A stretch of DNA of 64,000 nucleotides from Nocardioides litoris (GTDB lineage Bacteria > Actinomycetota > Actinomycetes > Propionibacteriales > Nocardioidaceae): positions 1 through 64,000 of the forward strand of contig NZ_VDMR01000002.1 of the NCBI RefSeq assembly GCF_006346315.1, written 5' to 3'. The notes under the pieces were generated by a model. It was given only the letters and a program-made list of their open reading frames with translations, was not told the origin of the DNA and did no database searches. A program made the translations under genes and the position numbers. Positions 49,737 through 58,806 of this stretch are shown here, one piece after another. The first letter of the stretch is position 1. Each line of letters begins with the position of its first letter.

Positions 49737-50039
49737 GTGCCCGAACCGGGCCGCCCCGCGGCGGTCGGCGTCGCGGTAGTCCTGGTTGGAGGTGACGACG
49801 GCACCCTGGGTGAGGTCGAGGAGGTCGCGCATCTCGGCGACCGTGCGGTCCCACGCCGCCTTGGCGGCGGCGTAGGCGTGCTGGGCCTCGCCGGTCCAGT
49901 CCTCGCGCAGCGGCGCGAGCTCGCTGTGGAGGCGGTCGAGGCGACGGCCGATGTCGGCGACGCAGCGGCGCATCGACTCCGCGGTGCTGTCGAGGGCGAG
50001 GTGGTCGACGCGGATGGCGCCGGCGGGCTGGGTGGACAT
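49737..50039 (-). CDS. WXG100 (Esx) family secreted protein 1
   Basis: The 100-residue protein has the helix-turn-helix hairpin of the family with the turn motif WTG (REDWTGEAQHAYAAAKAAW) at the middle. After the second helix the tail NQDYRDADRRGAARFGH contains a Y-x-x-x-D-like signal (YRDAD) near the C-terminus, as expected for substrates of type VII systems. It lies 44 bp before eccD. The CGGGT repeat sits in the leader, ending near its ribosome site. Confidence 0.9.
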
Positions 50040-50050
50040 GGGTGCTCCTT

Positions 50051-50105
50051 CGGGTCGGGTCGGGTCGGGTCGGGTCGGGTCGGGTCGGGTCGGGTCGGGT
50101 CGGGC
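50051..50105. repeat. Pentanucleotide tandem repeat CGGGT x10
   Basis: Ten perfect copies of CGGGT (50051-50100) plus CGGG follow one another in the 77-bp gap between the two WXG100 genes. On the plus strand this gives eleven GGG runs spaced by TC, a strong G-quadruplex candidate. The last copies lie about 12 bp from the start codon of WXG100 gene 1. Confidence 0.97.
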
Positions 50106-50116
50106 GGTGGGTCGGG

Positions 50117-50467
50117 TCAGCCGAGGCGGGTCGCCAGGCGCGCGAAGGCCGCGTCCTGCTGCTCGTCGGTGGCGGCGTCGGCGCGCTCGGTGTCGCCGAG
50201 CGAGGTCGAGAGCTCGTCGAGGGTCGCGACGACCCGGCTCTGGCGGTCGTGCCAGGCCTGGTGCAGCGCGAAGAACGACGTCGCGCCGCGCCCCTGCCAG
50301 CCGGCCCGCAGCCTGCCCACGAGGTCGCTGAGCCGGGCGTTGGTCGCGGTCAGGTCGGCGCGGGCCTCGGCGACGAGGTCGGCGCCGCGGGCGAGGGTGC
50401 CCTCGCCGTGCCCGAACTGGTGGCCGGACGGGTGGCCGGACGGGTGGCCGGGGGTGGGGTGGTCCAT
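50117..50467 (-). CDS. WXG100 (Esx) family protein 2 with His/Gly-rich N-terminus
   Basis: The 116-residue protein has an N-terminal extension built from short repeats (HPTPGHPSGHPSGHQFGHGEG), here cited as GHPSGHPSGHQFGHG, then a WXG100 hairpin with the turn GWQGRGATSFFALHQAW. The Esx core is about 95 residues. The His-rich extension could bind metal. It pairs with the next gene as a presumptive Esx heterodimer. ATG 50467 has GAGGAG upstream on the minus strand. Confidence 0.87.
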   Translation of the reverse strand: MDHPTPGHPSGHPSGHQFGHGEGTLARGADLVAEARADLTATNARLSDLVGRLRAGWQGRGATSFFALHQAWHDRQSRVVATLDELSTSLGDTERADAATDEQQDAAFARLATRLG

Positions 50468-50554
50468 GGGGTGCTCCTCTGCTCGGCGGTGCGGTGGCCC
50501 GCGCCGGTGGCGCGGTGCCGACCGGGGTGCCCGGGCCGTCGAGGGGCGGAAACG

Positions 50555-51952
50555 TCAGCCGGCGATCGTCCACAGGGCCCGCACGAGGCCCGAGGCGACG
50601 ACGACCGCGCCGATCGCGAGGGCGCCGCACGCGGTCTCGGCGACGTCGGCGGCCCGGCTCCACCAGGTCGAGCGCCACCCGCGGCCGAGGGCCACCGCGG
50701 CGGCGAGGACCGCGGCCCCGAGGACCACGGCGGCCGCGGCGAGCACGACCAGGGCGCCGCCGTCCCCGTCGAGGAGGAGCACCCGGGCGAGCGCGGCCCA
50801 GCAGGCGAGCCCCGCGAGGCGCAGCAGGCGGCGCGCGGCGGGGTGGCGGTGGTTGCGCGAGGCGAGCAGCACGGCGGCGCCCGCGAGGCCCACGAGGAGC
50901 CGGGCGCCCACCAGGTCGACGGCGCGGGTCATCTCGTGGAGCAGCAGCACCGCAGCGGCGGGCACCACCACGGCGGTGGCGAGCGAGGCCGCCCGGACGG
51001 TCCGCGCGCCGCGCTCCACGACGTCGACGACGGCCTCGCGGGGCACGACCGGGCGCTGCCATGCCCCGGCACGGTCGTGGGCGGTCCAGGCCGAGACCGC
51101 GAGCCGGTCGAGGTCGAGCAGGTGGTGGTCGGGCACGGTGACGGCGAGCGCGGGCACCCAGCGGGCGGCCAGCGCCCCGAGGAGCAGGAGCACCGCCCAC
51201 ACCGCCTGCGGCTCGACCTCGACCACGGCCCCGAGGCCCGCGACGACCGCCACGGTGCCCGCGGCCGCCAGCCAGACCCGCAGGCCCTCGTCGCGTCCGC
51301 GGCGCAGGCCCCAGGCGAGGGCGGCAGTGGCAGCGGCGCACCCCGCCGCCAGGGCGACCGCGTGCAGGCCGAGACCAGACCCGGGGTCCTGCACCACCAC
51401 CGCCGCGGCCGCCCCCGCGCAGGCAGGGGCACCGACGACGCGGTGCCGGGCGAGCGCGCCGAGGGGCACGAGGGCCACCGCGGTCGCGACGGCGAGCAGC
51501 ACGACGGTGGCCGTGCGGGCCGCGGAGGCGTCCGGGGTGCGGGTGGCCGACCAGGCCGCCACGGCGACGGCGCCGACGGCCACCGCGCACCACAGCACCG
51601 AGAGCGCTCCGGCGGCCAGCGGGGTCGCGCGGCCCGGGCCGGGCGGCTCGGAGCGTCGGGTGCGCGGTCGCCGCTGACGACGGGTGCCACCGCTCGGGTC
51701 GTCGTCGGCGACCGTCGCGACGAGCACCGACCCGGTCGCCACGCGCGCGTCGGCGAGCGAGGCGCCCGCCGGGAGCGGCCGACCGAGACGGGTGTGCAGG
51801 GCGGGGACGGCGCGCAGGGACGCCTGGCGGGCGTACTCCCGGGCGACGTCGGCACCCGACGCCGCGGAGGGCACCTGCAGGTCGACGACGCCCGCCGGCC
51901 CGTGGACGCTGAGGGCGAGCAGGTCGGCGCCGCTCGAGCGGGTGCTGCTCAT
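50555..51952 (-). CDS. Second EccD-like type VII secretion membrane protein
   Basis: The 465-residue protein has an N-terminal ubiquitin-like domain (LLALSVHGPAGVVDLQVP to GSVLVATVADD, about 10-85), a basic linker (RRQRRPRTRRSEPPG) and about 11 membrane segments. This is the EccD layout, although sequence similarity to the other EccD is low by eye. Two EccD-type proteins could form the asymmetric EccD dimer. GGAGGAGG lies 4 nt before ATG 51952. It is divergent from eccC. Confidence 0.8.
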   Translation of the reverse strand: MSSTRSSGADLLALSVHGPAGVVDLQVPSAASGADVAREYARQASLRAVPALHTRLGRPLPAGASLADARVATGSVLVATVADDDPSGGTRRQRRPRTRRSEPPGPGRATPLAAGALSVLWCAVAVGAVAVAAWSATRTPDASAARTATVVLLAVATAVALVPLGALARHRVVGAPACAGAAAAVVVQDPGSGLGLHAVALAAGCAAATAALAWGLRRGRDEGLRVWLAAAGTVAVVAGLGAVVEVEPQAVWAVLLLLGALAARWVPALAVTVPDHHLLDLDRLAVSAWTAHDRAGAWQRPVVPREAVVDVVERGARTVRAASLATAVVVPAAAVLLLHEMTRAVDLVGARLLVGLAGAAVLLASRNHRHPAARRLLRLAGLACWAALARVLLLDGDGGALVVLAAAAVVLGAAVLAAAVALGRGWRSTWWSRAADVAETACGALAIGAVVVASGLVRALWTIAG

Positions 51953-52015
51953 CGCGCCTCCTCCGCGGCCTGTGGACGGGGCGCGCACCGGACCGGTCCG
52001 GGGGGCGCCCGGCCC

Positions 52016-52021
52016 TATCAT
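52016..52021 (+). promoter_or_regulatory. -10 box (TATCAT) for eccC
   Basis: TATCAT in the 117-bp eccC divergent gap would start transcription near 52028, giving a leader of about 40 nt. No good -35 is seen. Confidence 0.4.
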
Positions 52022-52069
52022 CGCCGCAGGTCGCGGCCGCCGGGTCGCGGCACGACCGGACGGACCCCC

Positions 52070-55000
52070 GTGACGACGACGCCGACCCCCGCCCGCCCCG
52101 CGGCGCCCGCGGGCCGCGAGCGGCCCGAGCCCCCGAGCGGCCAGCTGGTGCTCAAGGCGCCGCCGCGGCTGCAGCCGGGCGAGGGCGTGTCGGGGGTGGC
52201 GCTCACCGCGATCCCGATGCTGGGCAGCCTCGGCTCGGTGGTGCTGGTCGCGACCATCACCCGCAGCGCCGGGGCCAGCTCCGAGGCCGGCGTCCGCAGC
52301 CTCCTCGCCGCCGGCATGTTCCTGCTGGCCACCGTCGGGTTCGTCGTGCTCCAGGTCGACCGCCAGCGCCGCCAGCGCGGGCAGCAGGTCAGCGGGTCCC
52401 GCACCGAGTACCTCCGCTACCTCGCCGGCGTCCGCTCGCTCGTCCGCCAGGCCGGTCGGCAGCAGCGCGACGCCCTCACCTGGCACCACCCCGCGCCCGA
52501 GGCCCTGCCCGCCCTGGCCGAGGAGCGCAGCCGGGTCTGGGAGCGCGGCGGCGGCGACCCGCGGCGGCTCCACGTCCGCTGGGGCACCAGCACCCAGGCC
52601 CTGACCCTCGAGCTGGTCCCGCCCGACTCGACCACCGAGGACCACGCCGACCCCGCGGCCGTCTCGGCGCTCCACCGGCTGCTGCAGGTCCACCGCGTGC
52701 AGCCCGACCTGCCGGCCGCGCTCGACCTGCGCGCCGTCGACCGGGTCGCGGTGCACGGCCCGGACGACCGGCCGCGCGCGCTCGCCCGGGCACTGGTGTG
52801 CCAGGCGACGGCCTTCCACGCCCCCGACCAGCTCGTCGTGGCCGTGCTGTGCGCCGAGGAGCACCTGGCCCGGTGGGACTGGTTGAAGTGGCTCCCGCAC
52901 GCGCTCAGTGCCGAGGAGCGCGACGCGGTCGGCCCGATGCGGATGGTCTCGGCCTCGGCCACCGACCTGGCCGCGATGCTCCCGGCCGGGCTGCGCGACC
53001 GCCCGCCGTACGCCGCCGGCGACCGCTCCTCGCTCCCCCACGTCCTGCTGGTCCTCGACGGGGTCGAGGCCGCCCCGGGCGGGCCGGTCGTGCCCCCCGG
53101 CGGCCTCGACGGGGTCACCGTGCTCGACCTGCCCCGCGGCGCGACCGAGCTCGACGACCCCCACCGCGTGCGGGTCCGGCTCGGTGACGACGCCGACGCC
53201 GACGGGCGTGTCCCGGCCGAGCTGGCCCGGCTGCGCCAGGCACCGGTCCTGGGTCGCGCCGACCAGTGCGACATCGCCACGGCCGAGGCCTTCGCCCGCC
53301 GGCTGACGCCGCTGCAGGGCGCGGTGGCCGCGCCGGGCGCCGACGCCGCCGGCGCCGCCACCGGACCCGCCGACGTGATGGACCTGCTCGGCCTGGGCGA
53401 CGTGCACGCCTACGAGCCGCGGGCGGCGTGGCGCACCCGCCCGGCCCGCGACCGGCTCCGGGTGCCGGTCGGCCTCGGGGAGCGCGGGGCGCCGGTCCAC
53501 CTCGACCTCAAGGAGTCCGCGCAGCAGGGCATGGGCCCGCACGGCCTGGTCATCGGGGCCACCGGCTCGGGCAAGTCGGAGTTCCTCCGCACCCTGGTGC
53601 TCGGGCTCGCCCTCACCCACCCGCCCGACCAGCTCAACCTCGTGCTCGTCGACTTCAAGGGCGGCGCCACCTTCACCGGCATGGCCGACCTCCCCCACGT
53701 CTCGGCCGTCATCACCAACCTCGCCGACGACCTCACGCTCGTCGACCGCATGCAGGACGCCCTCACCGGCGAGCTGGTCCGGCGCCAGGAGGTGCTGCGG
53801 CGGGCCGGCAGCTTCGCCTCGGTCCGCGACTACGAGCGCGCCCGGGCGGCGGGCGAGGACCTCGTGCCGCTGCCGTCGCTGCTCATCGTGGTCGACGAGT
53901 TCTCCGAGATGCTCTCGGCCAAGCCGGAGTTCCTCGAGCTGTTCGTGACGATCGGGCGCACCGGTCGCTCGCTCGGCCTGCACCTCCTGCTGGCCTCGCA
54001 GCGGCTGGAGGAGGGGCGGCTGCGCGGGCTCGAGTCCCACCTGTCCTACCGCGTCGGGCTGCGCACCTTCAGCGCCCAGGAGTCCCGCGCGGTCCTCGGC
54101 GTGCCCGACGCCTACGAGCTGCCCGCCGTGCCCGGGCTCGGCCTGCTCAAGCCCGACCCGGCCACGCTCACCCGCTTCCAGGCCGCCTACGTCTCCGCTC
54201 CCCCGGTCACGACCCGACGGCCGGCGCCGCGCGACGAGGGCGGCCACCTGCGGGGCATCCTCCCCTTCAGCATCTCCGAGGTCGTCGCCTTCGAGACCGA
54301 CCCCGACCCCGAGCCGGTGCCCGCGGGCGACGCCGACGGATCGGCCCCCGAGGCCACGCTGCTCGAGGTCGCCGTGCGCCGCCTGGCCGGGCAGGGGACG
54401 CCCGCCCACCAGGTCTGGCTGCCGCCGCTCGACCGGCCCGACACCCTCGACCGCCTCGTGCCCGACCTCGTCGAGGACCCCGCGCTGGGGCTGGTCTCCC
54501 CGCGCTGGCGGGCCGCGGGCGGCCTCGTGGTGCCGCTCGGCACCATCGACCGTCCGCGCGAGCAGCGGCGCGACACCCTCACCGTCGACCTCACCGGCGC
54601 GGCCGGCCACGTCGGCGTCGTGGGCGGCCCGCGCAGCGGCAAGAGCACGGCCCTGCGCACCCTCGTCACGACGCTCTCGCTGGTCGCCACCCCGCTCGAC
54701 GCCACCTTCTTCGTCCTCGACCTCGGCGGCGGCGCGCTCGGCGCCCTGGCCGGCCTGCCCCACGTGGCCGGCGTGGCGACGCGCGGCGAGCCCGACGCCG
54801 TACGCCGGGCGGTGGCGCAGGTGCAGGCCTTCGTCGACCGTCGCGAGGAGTACTTCCGCACCGAGGGCATCGACTCCGTCGAGAGCTACCGCACCCGCCG
54901 GGCCCAGGGCCGCGCCGACGACGGGCACGGCGACGTGTTCTTGGTGGTCGACGGCTGGGGCGGGCTGCGCTCCGACTTCGACGACCTCGAGCCCGTCGTG

Positions 55001-56125
55001 CAGGCCCTGGCCGCGCGGGGCCTGGCCTTCGGTCTCCACGTCGTGGCCTCGGCGACCCGGTGGGCCGACTTCCGGGCCGCGATGCGCGACGTCCTCGGCA
55101 CCCGGGTCGAGCTGCGGCTCGGCGACCCGACCGACTCAGAGGTCGACCGGCGGGCCGCCGCGCTGGTGCCCACGGGCCGAGCCGGGCGCGGCCTGGTCGC
55201 CGGCGGGCTGCACGTGCTCACCGCGCTGCCCCGCATCGACGGGGACGGCGACCCGGCCTCCGCGGCCGACGGGCTCGCCGCGCTCGTCGCCCGGTCCCGC
55301 GCCGCCTGGCGGGGTCCCGAGGGGCCGAAGCTGCGGCTGCTGCCCGACGTCGTCGGGCTCGACCGGGTCCTCGAGCTCGCCGGCCTGGGGCCCGAGGTCG
55401 ACCAGGCGGCAGTCGACCCGGCGCTCGCCCGGCGCCTCCACCTCGGTGTCGACGAGAAGCAGCTGGCGCCCGTGGCGCTCGACCCCGACACCGAGCCCCA
55501 CCTGCTCGTGCTCGGTGACGGCGGCTCCGGCAAGAGCGCCCTCCTGCGGGCCCTGTGCCGCGAGGTCGTGCGTGGCCGCACCCCGCAGGACGCGCAGCTG
55601 GTCGTCGTCGACTATCGCCGGTCGCTGCTGGGCGAGGTGCCCGAGGACTTCCTCCTCGACTACCTCACCTCCGCCGCCCAGGCCGGCCCGGCGCTGCGCG
55701 AGCTCGCGACCTACCTCGAGAGCCGCCTGCCCGGCGGGGACGTCACGCCCGAGCAGCTGCGCAACCGCAGCTGGTGGACCGGCGCCGAGGTGTTCGTGGT
55801 CGTCGACGACTACGACCTCGTCTCGACCCAGCAGGCCTCGCCCGTCGCCGTGCTGCAGCCGCTGCTGGCGCAGGCCCGCGACGTCGGCCTGCACCTCGTG
55901 GTCGCCCGCCGCTCGGGCGGGGCGTCCCGGGCGCTCTACGAGCCGGTCATCCAGGGCATCCGCGACCTCGCGATGCCCCAGCTGCTGCTCTCGGGCTCGC
56001 CCGACGAGGGCCCCCTCGTCGGCAACCTCCGCCCCACGCCCCTCCCGCCGGGCCGCGGCCGCCTCGTCACCCGCGAGCGCGGCGTCGAGACCGTCCAGAC
56101 CGCCTGGACCGAACCTTCCCTCTAG
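52070..56125 (+). CDS. eccC: Type VII secretion ATPase EccC (three FtsK/SpoIIIE domains, EccCa-EccCb fused)
   Basis: The 1,351-residue motor has two N-terminal membrane helices (about 45-65 and 75-95), a DUF-like stalk domain and three ATPase domains. Their P-loops are GATGSGKSE (496-504, Lys502), GGPRSGKST (Lys858) and GDGGSGKSA (Lys1155). Domain 1 has Walker B LLIVVDEFSEML and VDFKGGATF, so it looks active. It recognises Esx substrates and energises export. It is transcribed away from the eccD-like/esx/eccD/eccB run. GTG 52070 gives a normal N-terminus. Confidence 0.95.
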   Translation: MTTTPTPARPAAPAGRERPEPPSGQLVLKAPPRLQPGEGVSGVALTAIPMLGSLGSVVLVATITRSAGASSEAGVRSLLAAGMFLLATVGFVVLQVDRQRRQRGQQVSGSRTEYLRYLAGVRSLVRQAGRQQRDALTWHHPAPEALPALAEERSRVWERGGGDPRRLHVRWGTSTQALTLELVPPDSTTEDHADPAAVSALHRLLQVHRVQPDLPAALDLRAVDRVAVHGPDDRPRALARALVCQATAFHAPDQLVVAVLCAEEHLARWDWLKWLPHALSAEERDAVGPMRMVSASATDLAAMLPAGLRDRPPYAAGDRSSLPHVLLVLDGVEAAPGGPVVPPGGLDGVTVLDLPRGATELDDPHRVRVRLGDDADADGRVPAELARLRQAPVLGRADQCDIATAEAFARRLTPLQGAVAAPGADAAGAATGPADVMDLLGLGDVHAYEPRAAWRTRPARDRLRVPVGLGERGAPVHLDLKESAQQGMGPHGLVIGATGSGKSEFLRTLVLGLALTHPPDQLNLVLVDFKGGATFTGMADLPHVSAVITNLADDLTLVDRMQDALTGELVRRQEVLRRAGSFASVRDYERARAAGEDLVPLPSLLIVVDEFSEMLSAKPEFLELFVTIGRTGRSLGLHLLLASQRLEEGRLRGLESHLSYRVGLRTFSAQESRAVLGVPDAYELPAVPGLGLLKPDPATLTRFQAAYVSAPPVTTRRPAPRDEGGHLRGILPFSISEVVAFETDPDPEPVPAGDADGSAPEATLLEVAVRRLAGQGTPAHQVWLPPLDRPDTLDRLVPDLVEDPALGLVSPRWRAAGGLVVPLGTIDRPREQRRDTLTVDLTGAAGHVGVVGGPRSGKSTALRTLVTTLSLVATPLDATFFVLDLGGGALGALAGLPHVAGVATRGEPDAVRRAVAQVQAFVDRREEYFRTEGIDSVESYRTRRAQGRADDGHGDVFLVVDGWGGLRSDFDDLEPVVQALAARGLAFGLHVVASATRWADFRAAMRDVLGTRVELRLGDPTDSEVDRRAAALVPTGRAGRGLVAGGLHVLTALPRIDGDGDPASAADGLAALVARSRAAWRGPEGPKLRLLPDVVGLDRVLELAGLGPEVDQAAVDPALARRLHLGVDEKQLAPVALDPDTEPHLLVLGDGGSGKSALLRALCREVVRGRTPQDAQLVVVDYRRSLLGEVPEDFLLDYLTSAAQAGPALRELATYLESRLPGGDVTPEQLRNRSWWTGAEVFVVVDDYDLVSTQQASPVAVLQPLLAQARDVGLHLVVARRSGGASRALYEPVIQGIRDLAMPQLLLSGSPDEGPLVGNLRPTPLPPGRGRLVTRERGVETVQTAWTEPSL

Positions 56126-56304
56126 CCCTTCTCGGACCGTTCCGGCGCCACCCCAGGACGCGTCGACCGGGCCTGACCGATTGACCATCGAGGCCGAGCG
56201 GAGCCAGGCACGTCTCGGGTGGGGTGGCGCGGGGTGTTTCTTGCCGTCGCTGCCCGGGTGGGTGGCGGCGGCAATTCCCGCGCCAGCCCGGCCAGGACCA
56301 ACCA

Positions 56305-56769
56305 TCAGTGCAGGCCCTGTCCGGCCCCCGTCACCTTCACGCGCGGGGTGTCGTCGAGGTGGTGGTGGACCTCGTGGGTGCGGACGTAGCCGGTGTGCGT
56401 GACGCGCCAGCCCTCCGGCGTACGGACGTAGCGGTCCTCGTAGAACGACGCGCCCTCGAGCTGGAAGCGGAAGGCCTCGACGACGACCTTGTCCTCGAGG
56501 TACCAGCGGCCGGTGGCGGAGTCGCCGTCGACGGTGATCTCGGGGTGGTGGACCTGGTGCAGGGTGATCAGGCCGTCGCCGAGGTTGGTGCGCATGTAGT
56601 CGACGAGGGCGGCGCGGTCGGCGAAGGTGAGGCCGTTGTAGTCGGCCGTGGCCTCCGGCACGAAGCAGGCGGCGAAGCCGTCCCAGTCCTTGGTGTCCAG
56701 GCAGCGCAGGTAGCGGTACTTCAGCTGGCTGATGTCGTGGACGTCGATGAGGTCCTCGAGGGTCGTCAC
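56305..56769 (-). CDS. SnoaL/NTF2-like protein
   Basis: The 154-residue protein starts TTLEDLIDVHDISQLKYRYL, has CLDTKDWDGFAACFVPEA and HQVHHPEITVDGDSATGRW, and ends FYEDRYVRTPEGWRVTHTGY. This is the SnoaL_4 cone-shaped fold seen in cyclases and steroid isomerase-like enzymes. The Asp/His/Tyr residues typical of a binding pocket are present. Its role is unknown; steroid or polyketide-type substrates are possible and a steroid-type flavoprotein gene is 5.4 kb away. GTG 56769 follows TACATT by 6 nt (leaderless). Confidence 0.82.
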   Translation of the reverse strand: MTTLEDLIDVHDISQLKYRYLRCLDTKDWDGFAACFVPEATADYNGLTFADRAALVDYMRTNLGDGLITLHQVHHPEITVDGDSATGRWYLEDKVVVEAFRFQLEGASFYEDRYVRTPEGWRVTHTGYVRTHEVHHHLDDTPRVKVTGAGQGLH

Positions 56770-56861
56770 CGGAGCAATGTAAGGCGGATCACGTGGCCGC
56801 GAGACGTGGTTGTAACCCTCGGTCAACCTGCCGGAGAACTTGCCCCCACACGCTGGTGCGC

Positions 56862-57086
56862 ATGGACGAGAAGACCCTCACCCCCACCACCAGCCCGACC
56901 GCCAGCCTGACCACCAGCCTGACCGCCGGCCCGACCGCCACCGTCGACCGCCGGCTCGAGCAGCGGGCGGCGCTGAAGAACCGCCACTCCCAGGGCGTCG
57001 TCAAGCTCATGGGCAAGCGCGACGACCTGCGCGGCGTGCACGCCCTGGCCGACTTCGTCGACGAGTCGGTGCGCTGGACCGCCTGA
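56862..57086 (+). CDS. Small hypothetical protein with Thr/Ser/Pro-rich start
   Basis: I do not recognise this 74-residue protein. Residues 5-28 are Thr/Ser/Pro/Ala-rich with short repeats (SPTASLTTSLTAGPTA), then a charged helical end (RRLEQRAALKNRHSQGVVKL and DDLRGVHALADFVDESVRWT). The coding case rests on the C-terminal part and the strong hairpin right after the stop. ATG 56862 has no clear ribosome site. Confidence 0.5.
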   Translation: MDEKTLTPTTSPTASLTTSLTAGPTATVDRRLEQRAALKNRHSQGVVKLMGKRDDLRGVHALADFVDESVRWTA

Positions 57087-57145
57087 CCCCTGGTCCCCCG
57101 CTGACCCGCTGACCCGTCGCCGCGAGGGGTCAGCGGGGACAGGGG
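57087..57145. terminator. Bidirectional hairpin terminator
   Basis: The left arm (57087-57107, CCCCTGGTCCCCCGCTGACC) pairs with GGGGTCAGCGGGGACAGGGG (57126-57145) with one bulge. It lies between convergent genes. It contains CGCTGACCCGTCG (57107-57119), also found in the terminator at 2288. Confidence 0.75.
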
Positions 57146-57157
57146 ACCGGGGACCGG

Positions 57158-58759
57158 CTAGCGACGCCGGCGGCCGGTCCCGAACATCCCCCGGACCACC
57201 TCGCGGGTGGCCGTGCGGAGGAGGTCTCTGAACGCCGCCGACGTCACGACGTCGTGCACGAGTCCGGGCTCCTCGGCCACGACCCGCTTCGACGGGCGGC
57301 GGGGCGCCTCCTTCCGGGGCGCGCGGGCCGGCTCCGGCTCGGACCCCGCCGCGGCGGCGCCGGCCTCGAGCCGGGCGGCGAGCACCTCGCGGGCGCTCTC
57401 GCGGTCGACGGCGGCGGCGTACTTGGCGTGCCGGGGGCTGGCGGTGACCGCCGCCTCCATGGCCGCGGGGTCGCTGGGCCCCATGAGCGACTCGGGGGCC
57501 CGGAGCCGGGTCCAGGCGACGGGCGTCGGCGCTCCGCGCTCGTTCATCACCGTCACCACGGCCTCGCCGATGCCGAGGGAGGTGATGACCTCCCCCAGGT
57601 CGTCGTACCCGCCCTCGGGGTAGGTGTTGACGGTGGCCTTGAGGGCCTTGGCGTCGTTGGGGGTGTGGGCGCGCAGCTGGTGCTGGACCCGTGACCCGAG
57701 CTGGGCGAGCACCTCGTCGGGCACGTCGGTCGGGCTCTGGGTCACGAAGAAGACGCCGACGCCCTTGGAGCGGATGAGCCGCACGGTCTGGGCGACCTGG
57801 TCGAGGAAGGCGTCGGAGGCGTCGCGGAAGAGCAGGTGGGCCTCGTCGAAGAAGAACACCAGCTTGGGCCGGTCGACGTCGCCCACCTCGGGCAGGTCGT
57901 GGAACAGGTCGGCCAGCAGCCACATGAGGAACGTCGAGAACACCGCCGGCCGGTCGGCCAGCCGAGGCAGCTCGACGAGCGAGATCGTCCCCCGGCCGTC
58001 GGCCGCGGTCTGGAGCAGGTCGGCGGACTCGAACTCCGGCTCGCCGAAGAACGCGTCGGCGCCCTGGTCGGCGAAGGTGATCAGCTCGCGCAGGATGACA
58101 CCGGCGGTGGCGGGCGAGAGGCCGCCGAGGGCCTTGAGCTCGGGCTTGCCCTCGTCACTGACGAGGTGGGCGACGACGGCGCGCAGGTCGGCGAGGTCGA
58201 GCAGCGGCAGACCCGCCTGGTCGGCGTAGTGGAAGACGAGGCCGAGGCTCGACTCCTGGGTCTCGTTGAGGCCCAGCACCTTGCTCAGCAGGACCGGCCC
58301 GAACCCCGACATCGACACCCGCAGCGGGACGCCGGTGCCCTCGCCGCCGATGGCGTAGAACTCCACGGGGAAGCCGGCCGCGGTCCAGGTCTGGCCGACC
58401 GAGGCGGCGCGGGCGACGATCTTCTCCCCACCCTCGCCCGGCGTCGCGAGGCCGGACAGGTCGCCCTTGACGTCGGCGGCGAAGACGGGGACCCCGGCCG
58501 CACTGAGCTGCTCGGCCATCAGCTGGAGCGTCTTGGTCTTGCCGGTGCCGGTCGCGCCGGCGACGAGCCCGTGCCGGTTGAGCATCCCCAGCGGCACGCG
58601 CACCGGCACCTGGGTCAGGGTCTCGGCGTCGAGCATGAGGCCGCCGAGCTCCAGCGCGGGTCCCTCGAAGGTGTACCCCGCCCGGACCGCGGCGCTGATC
58701 GGGTCCTCGGCGGGCGTGCTGGGCGTGCTGGGCGGGGCGGCGTCCCCGGAGTCGCTCAT
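57158..58759 (-). CDS. HerA-like helicase/ATPase (DUF853 family)
   Basis: The 533-residue protein has Walker A AGATGTGKTKTL (Lys74), Walker B KLVFFFDEAHLLF, a sensor-like VFFVTQSPTDVPDEVL and an Arg-rich C-terminus. This is the DUF853/YjgR family of FtsK-HerA ATPases (Rv2510c-like). Its cellular substrate is not established; DNA pumping is assumed from the fold. TATCCT (58771-58766) is 6 nt before ATG 58759 (leaderless). It is divergent from a small conserved gene. Confidence 0.9.
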   Translation of the reverse strand: MSDSGDAAPPSTPSTPAEDPISAAVRAGYTFEGPALELGGLMLDAETLTQVPVRVPLGMLNRHGLVAGATGTGKTKTLQLMAEQLSAAGVPVFAADVKGDLSGLATPGEGGEKIVARAASVGQTWTAAGFPVEFYAIGGEGTGVPLRVSMSGFGPVLLSKVLGLNETQESSLGLVFHYADQAGLPLLDLADLRAVVAHLVSDEGKPELKALGGLSPATAGVILRELITFADQGADAFFGEPEFESADLLQTAADGRGTISLVELPRLADRPAVFSTFLMWLLADLFHDLPEVGDVDRPKLVFFFDEAHLLFRDASDAFLDQVAQTVRLIRSKGVGVFFVTQSPTDVPDEVLAQLGSRVQHQLRAHTPNDAKALKATVNTYPEGGYDDLGEVITSLGIGEAVVTVMNERGAPTPVAWTRLRAPESLMGPSDPAAMEAAVTASPRHAKYAAAVDRESAREVLAARLEAGAAAAGSEPEPARAPRKEAPRRPSKRVVAEEPGLVHDVVTSAAFRDLLRTATREVVRGMFGTGRRRR

Positions 58760-58794
58760 GCCAGGAGGATAGGGCTGGCCCGCAGGGCACGCCC

Positions 58795-58800
58795 TAGACT
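58795..58800 (+). promoter_or_regulatory. -10 box (TAGACT) for a leaderless mRNA
   Basis: TAGACT is followed by CCCGGC (6 nt) and GTG 58807. The divergent HerA-like gene has its own TATCCT box 24 bp away, so two leaderless promoters share a 47-bp gap. Confidence 0.6.
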
Positions 58801-58806
58801 CCCGGC

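Noticed and set aside
50042..50110. A repetitive protein (DPTRP repeats) encoded by the CGGGT array
   Set aside because: The open frame exists only because a 5-bp repeat without stops is read in any frame; both flanking genes have their own starts and stops.
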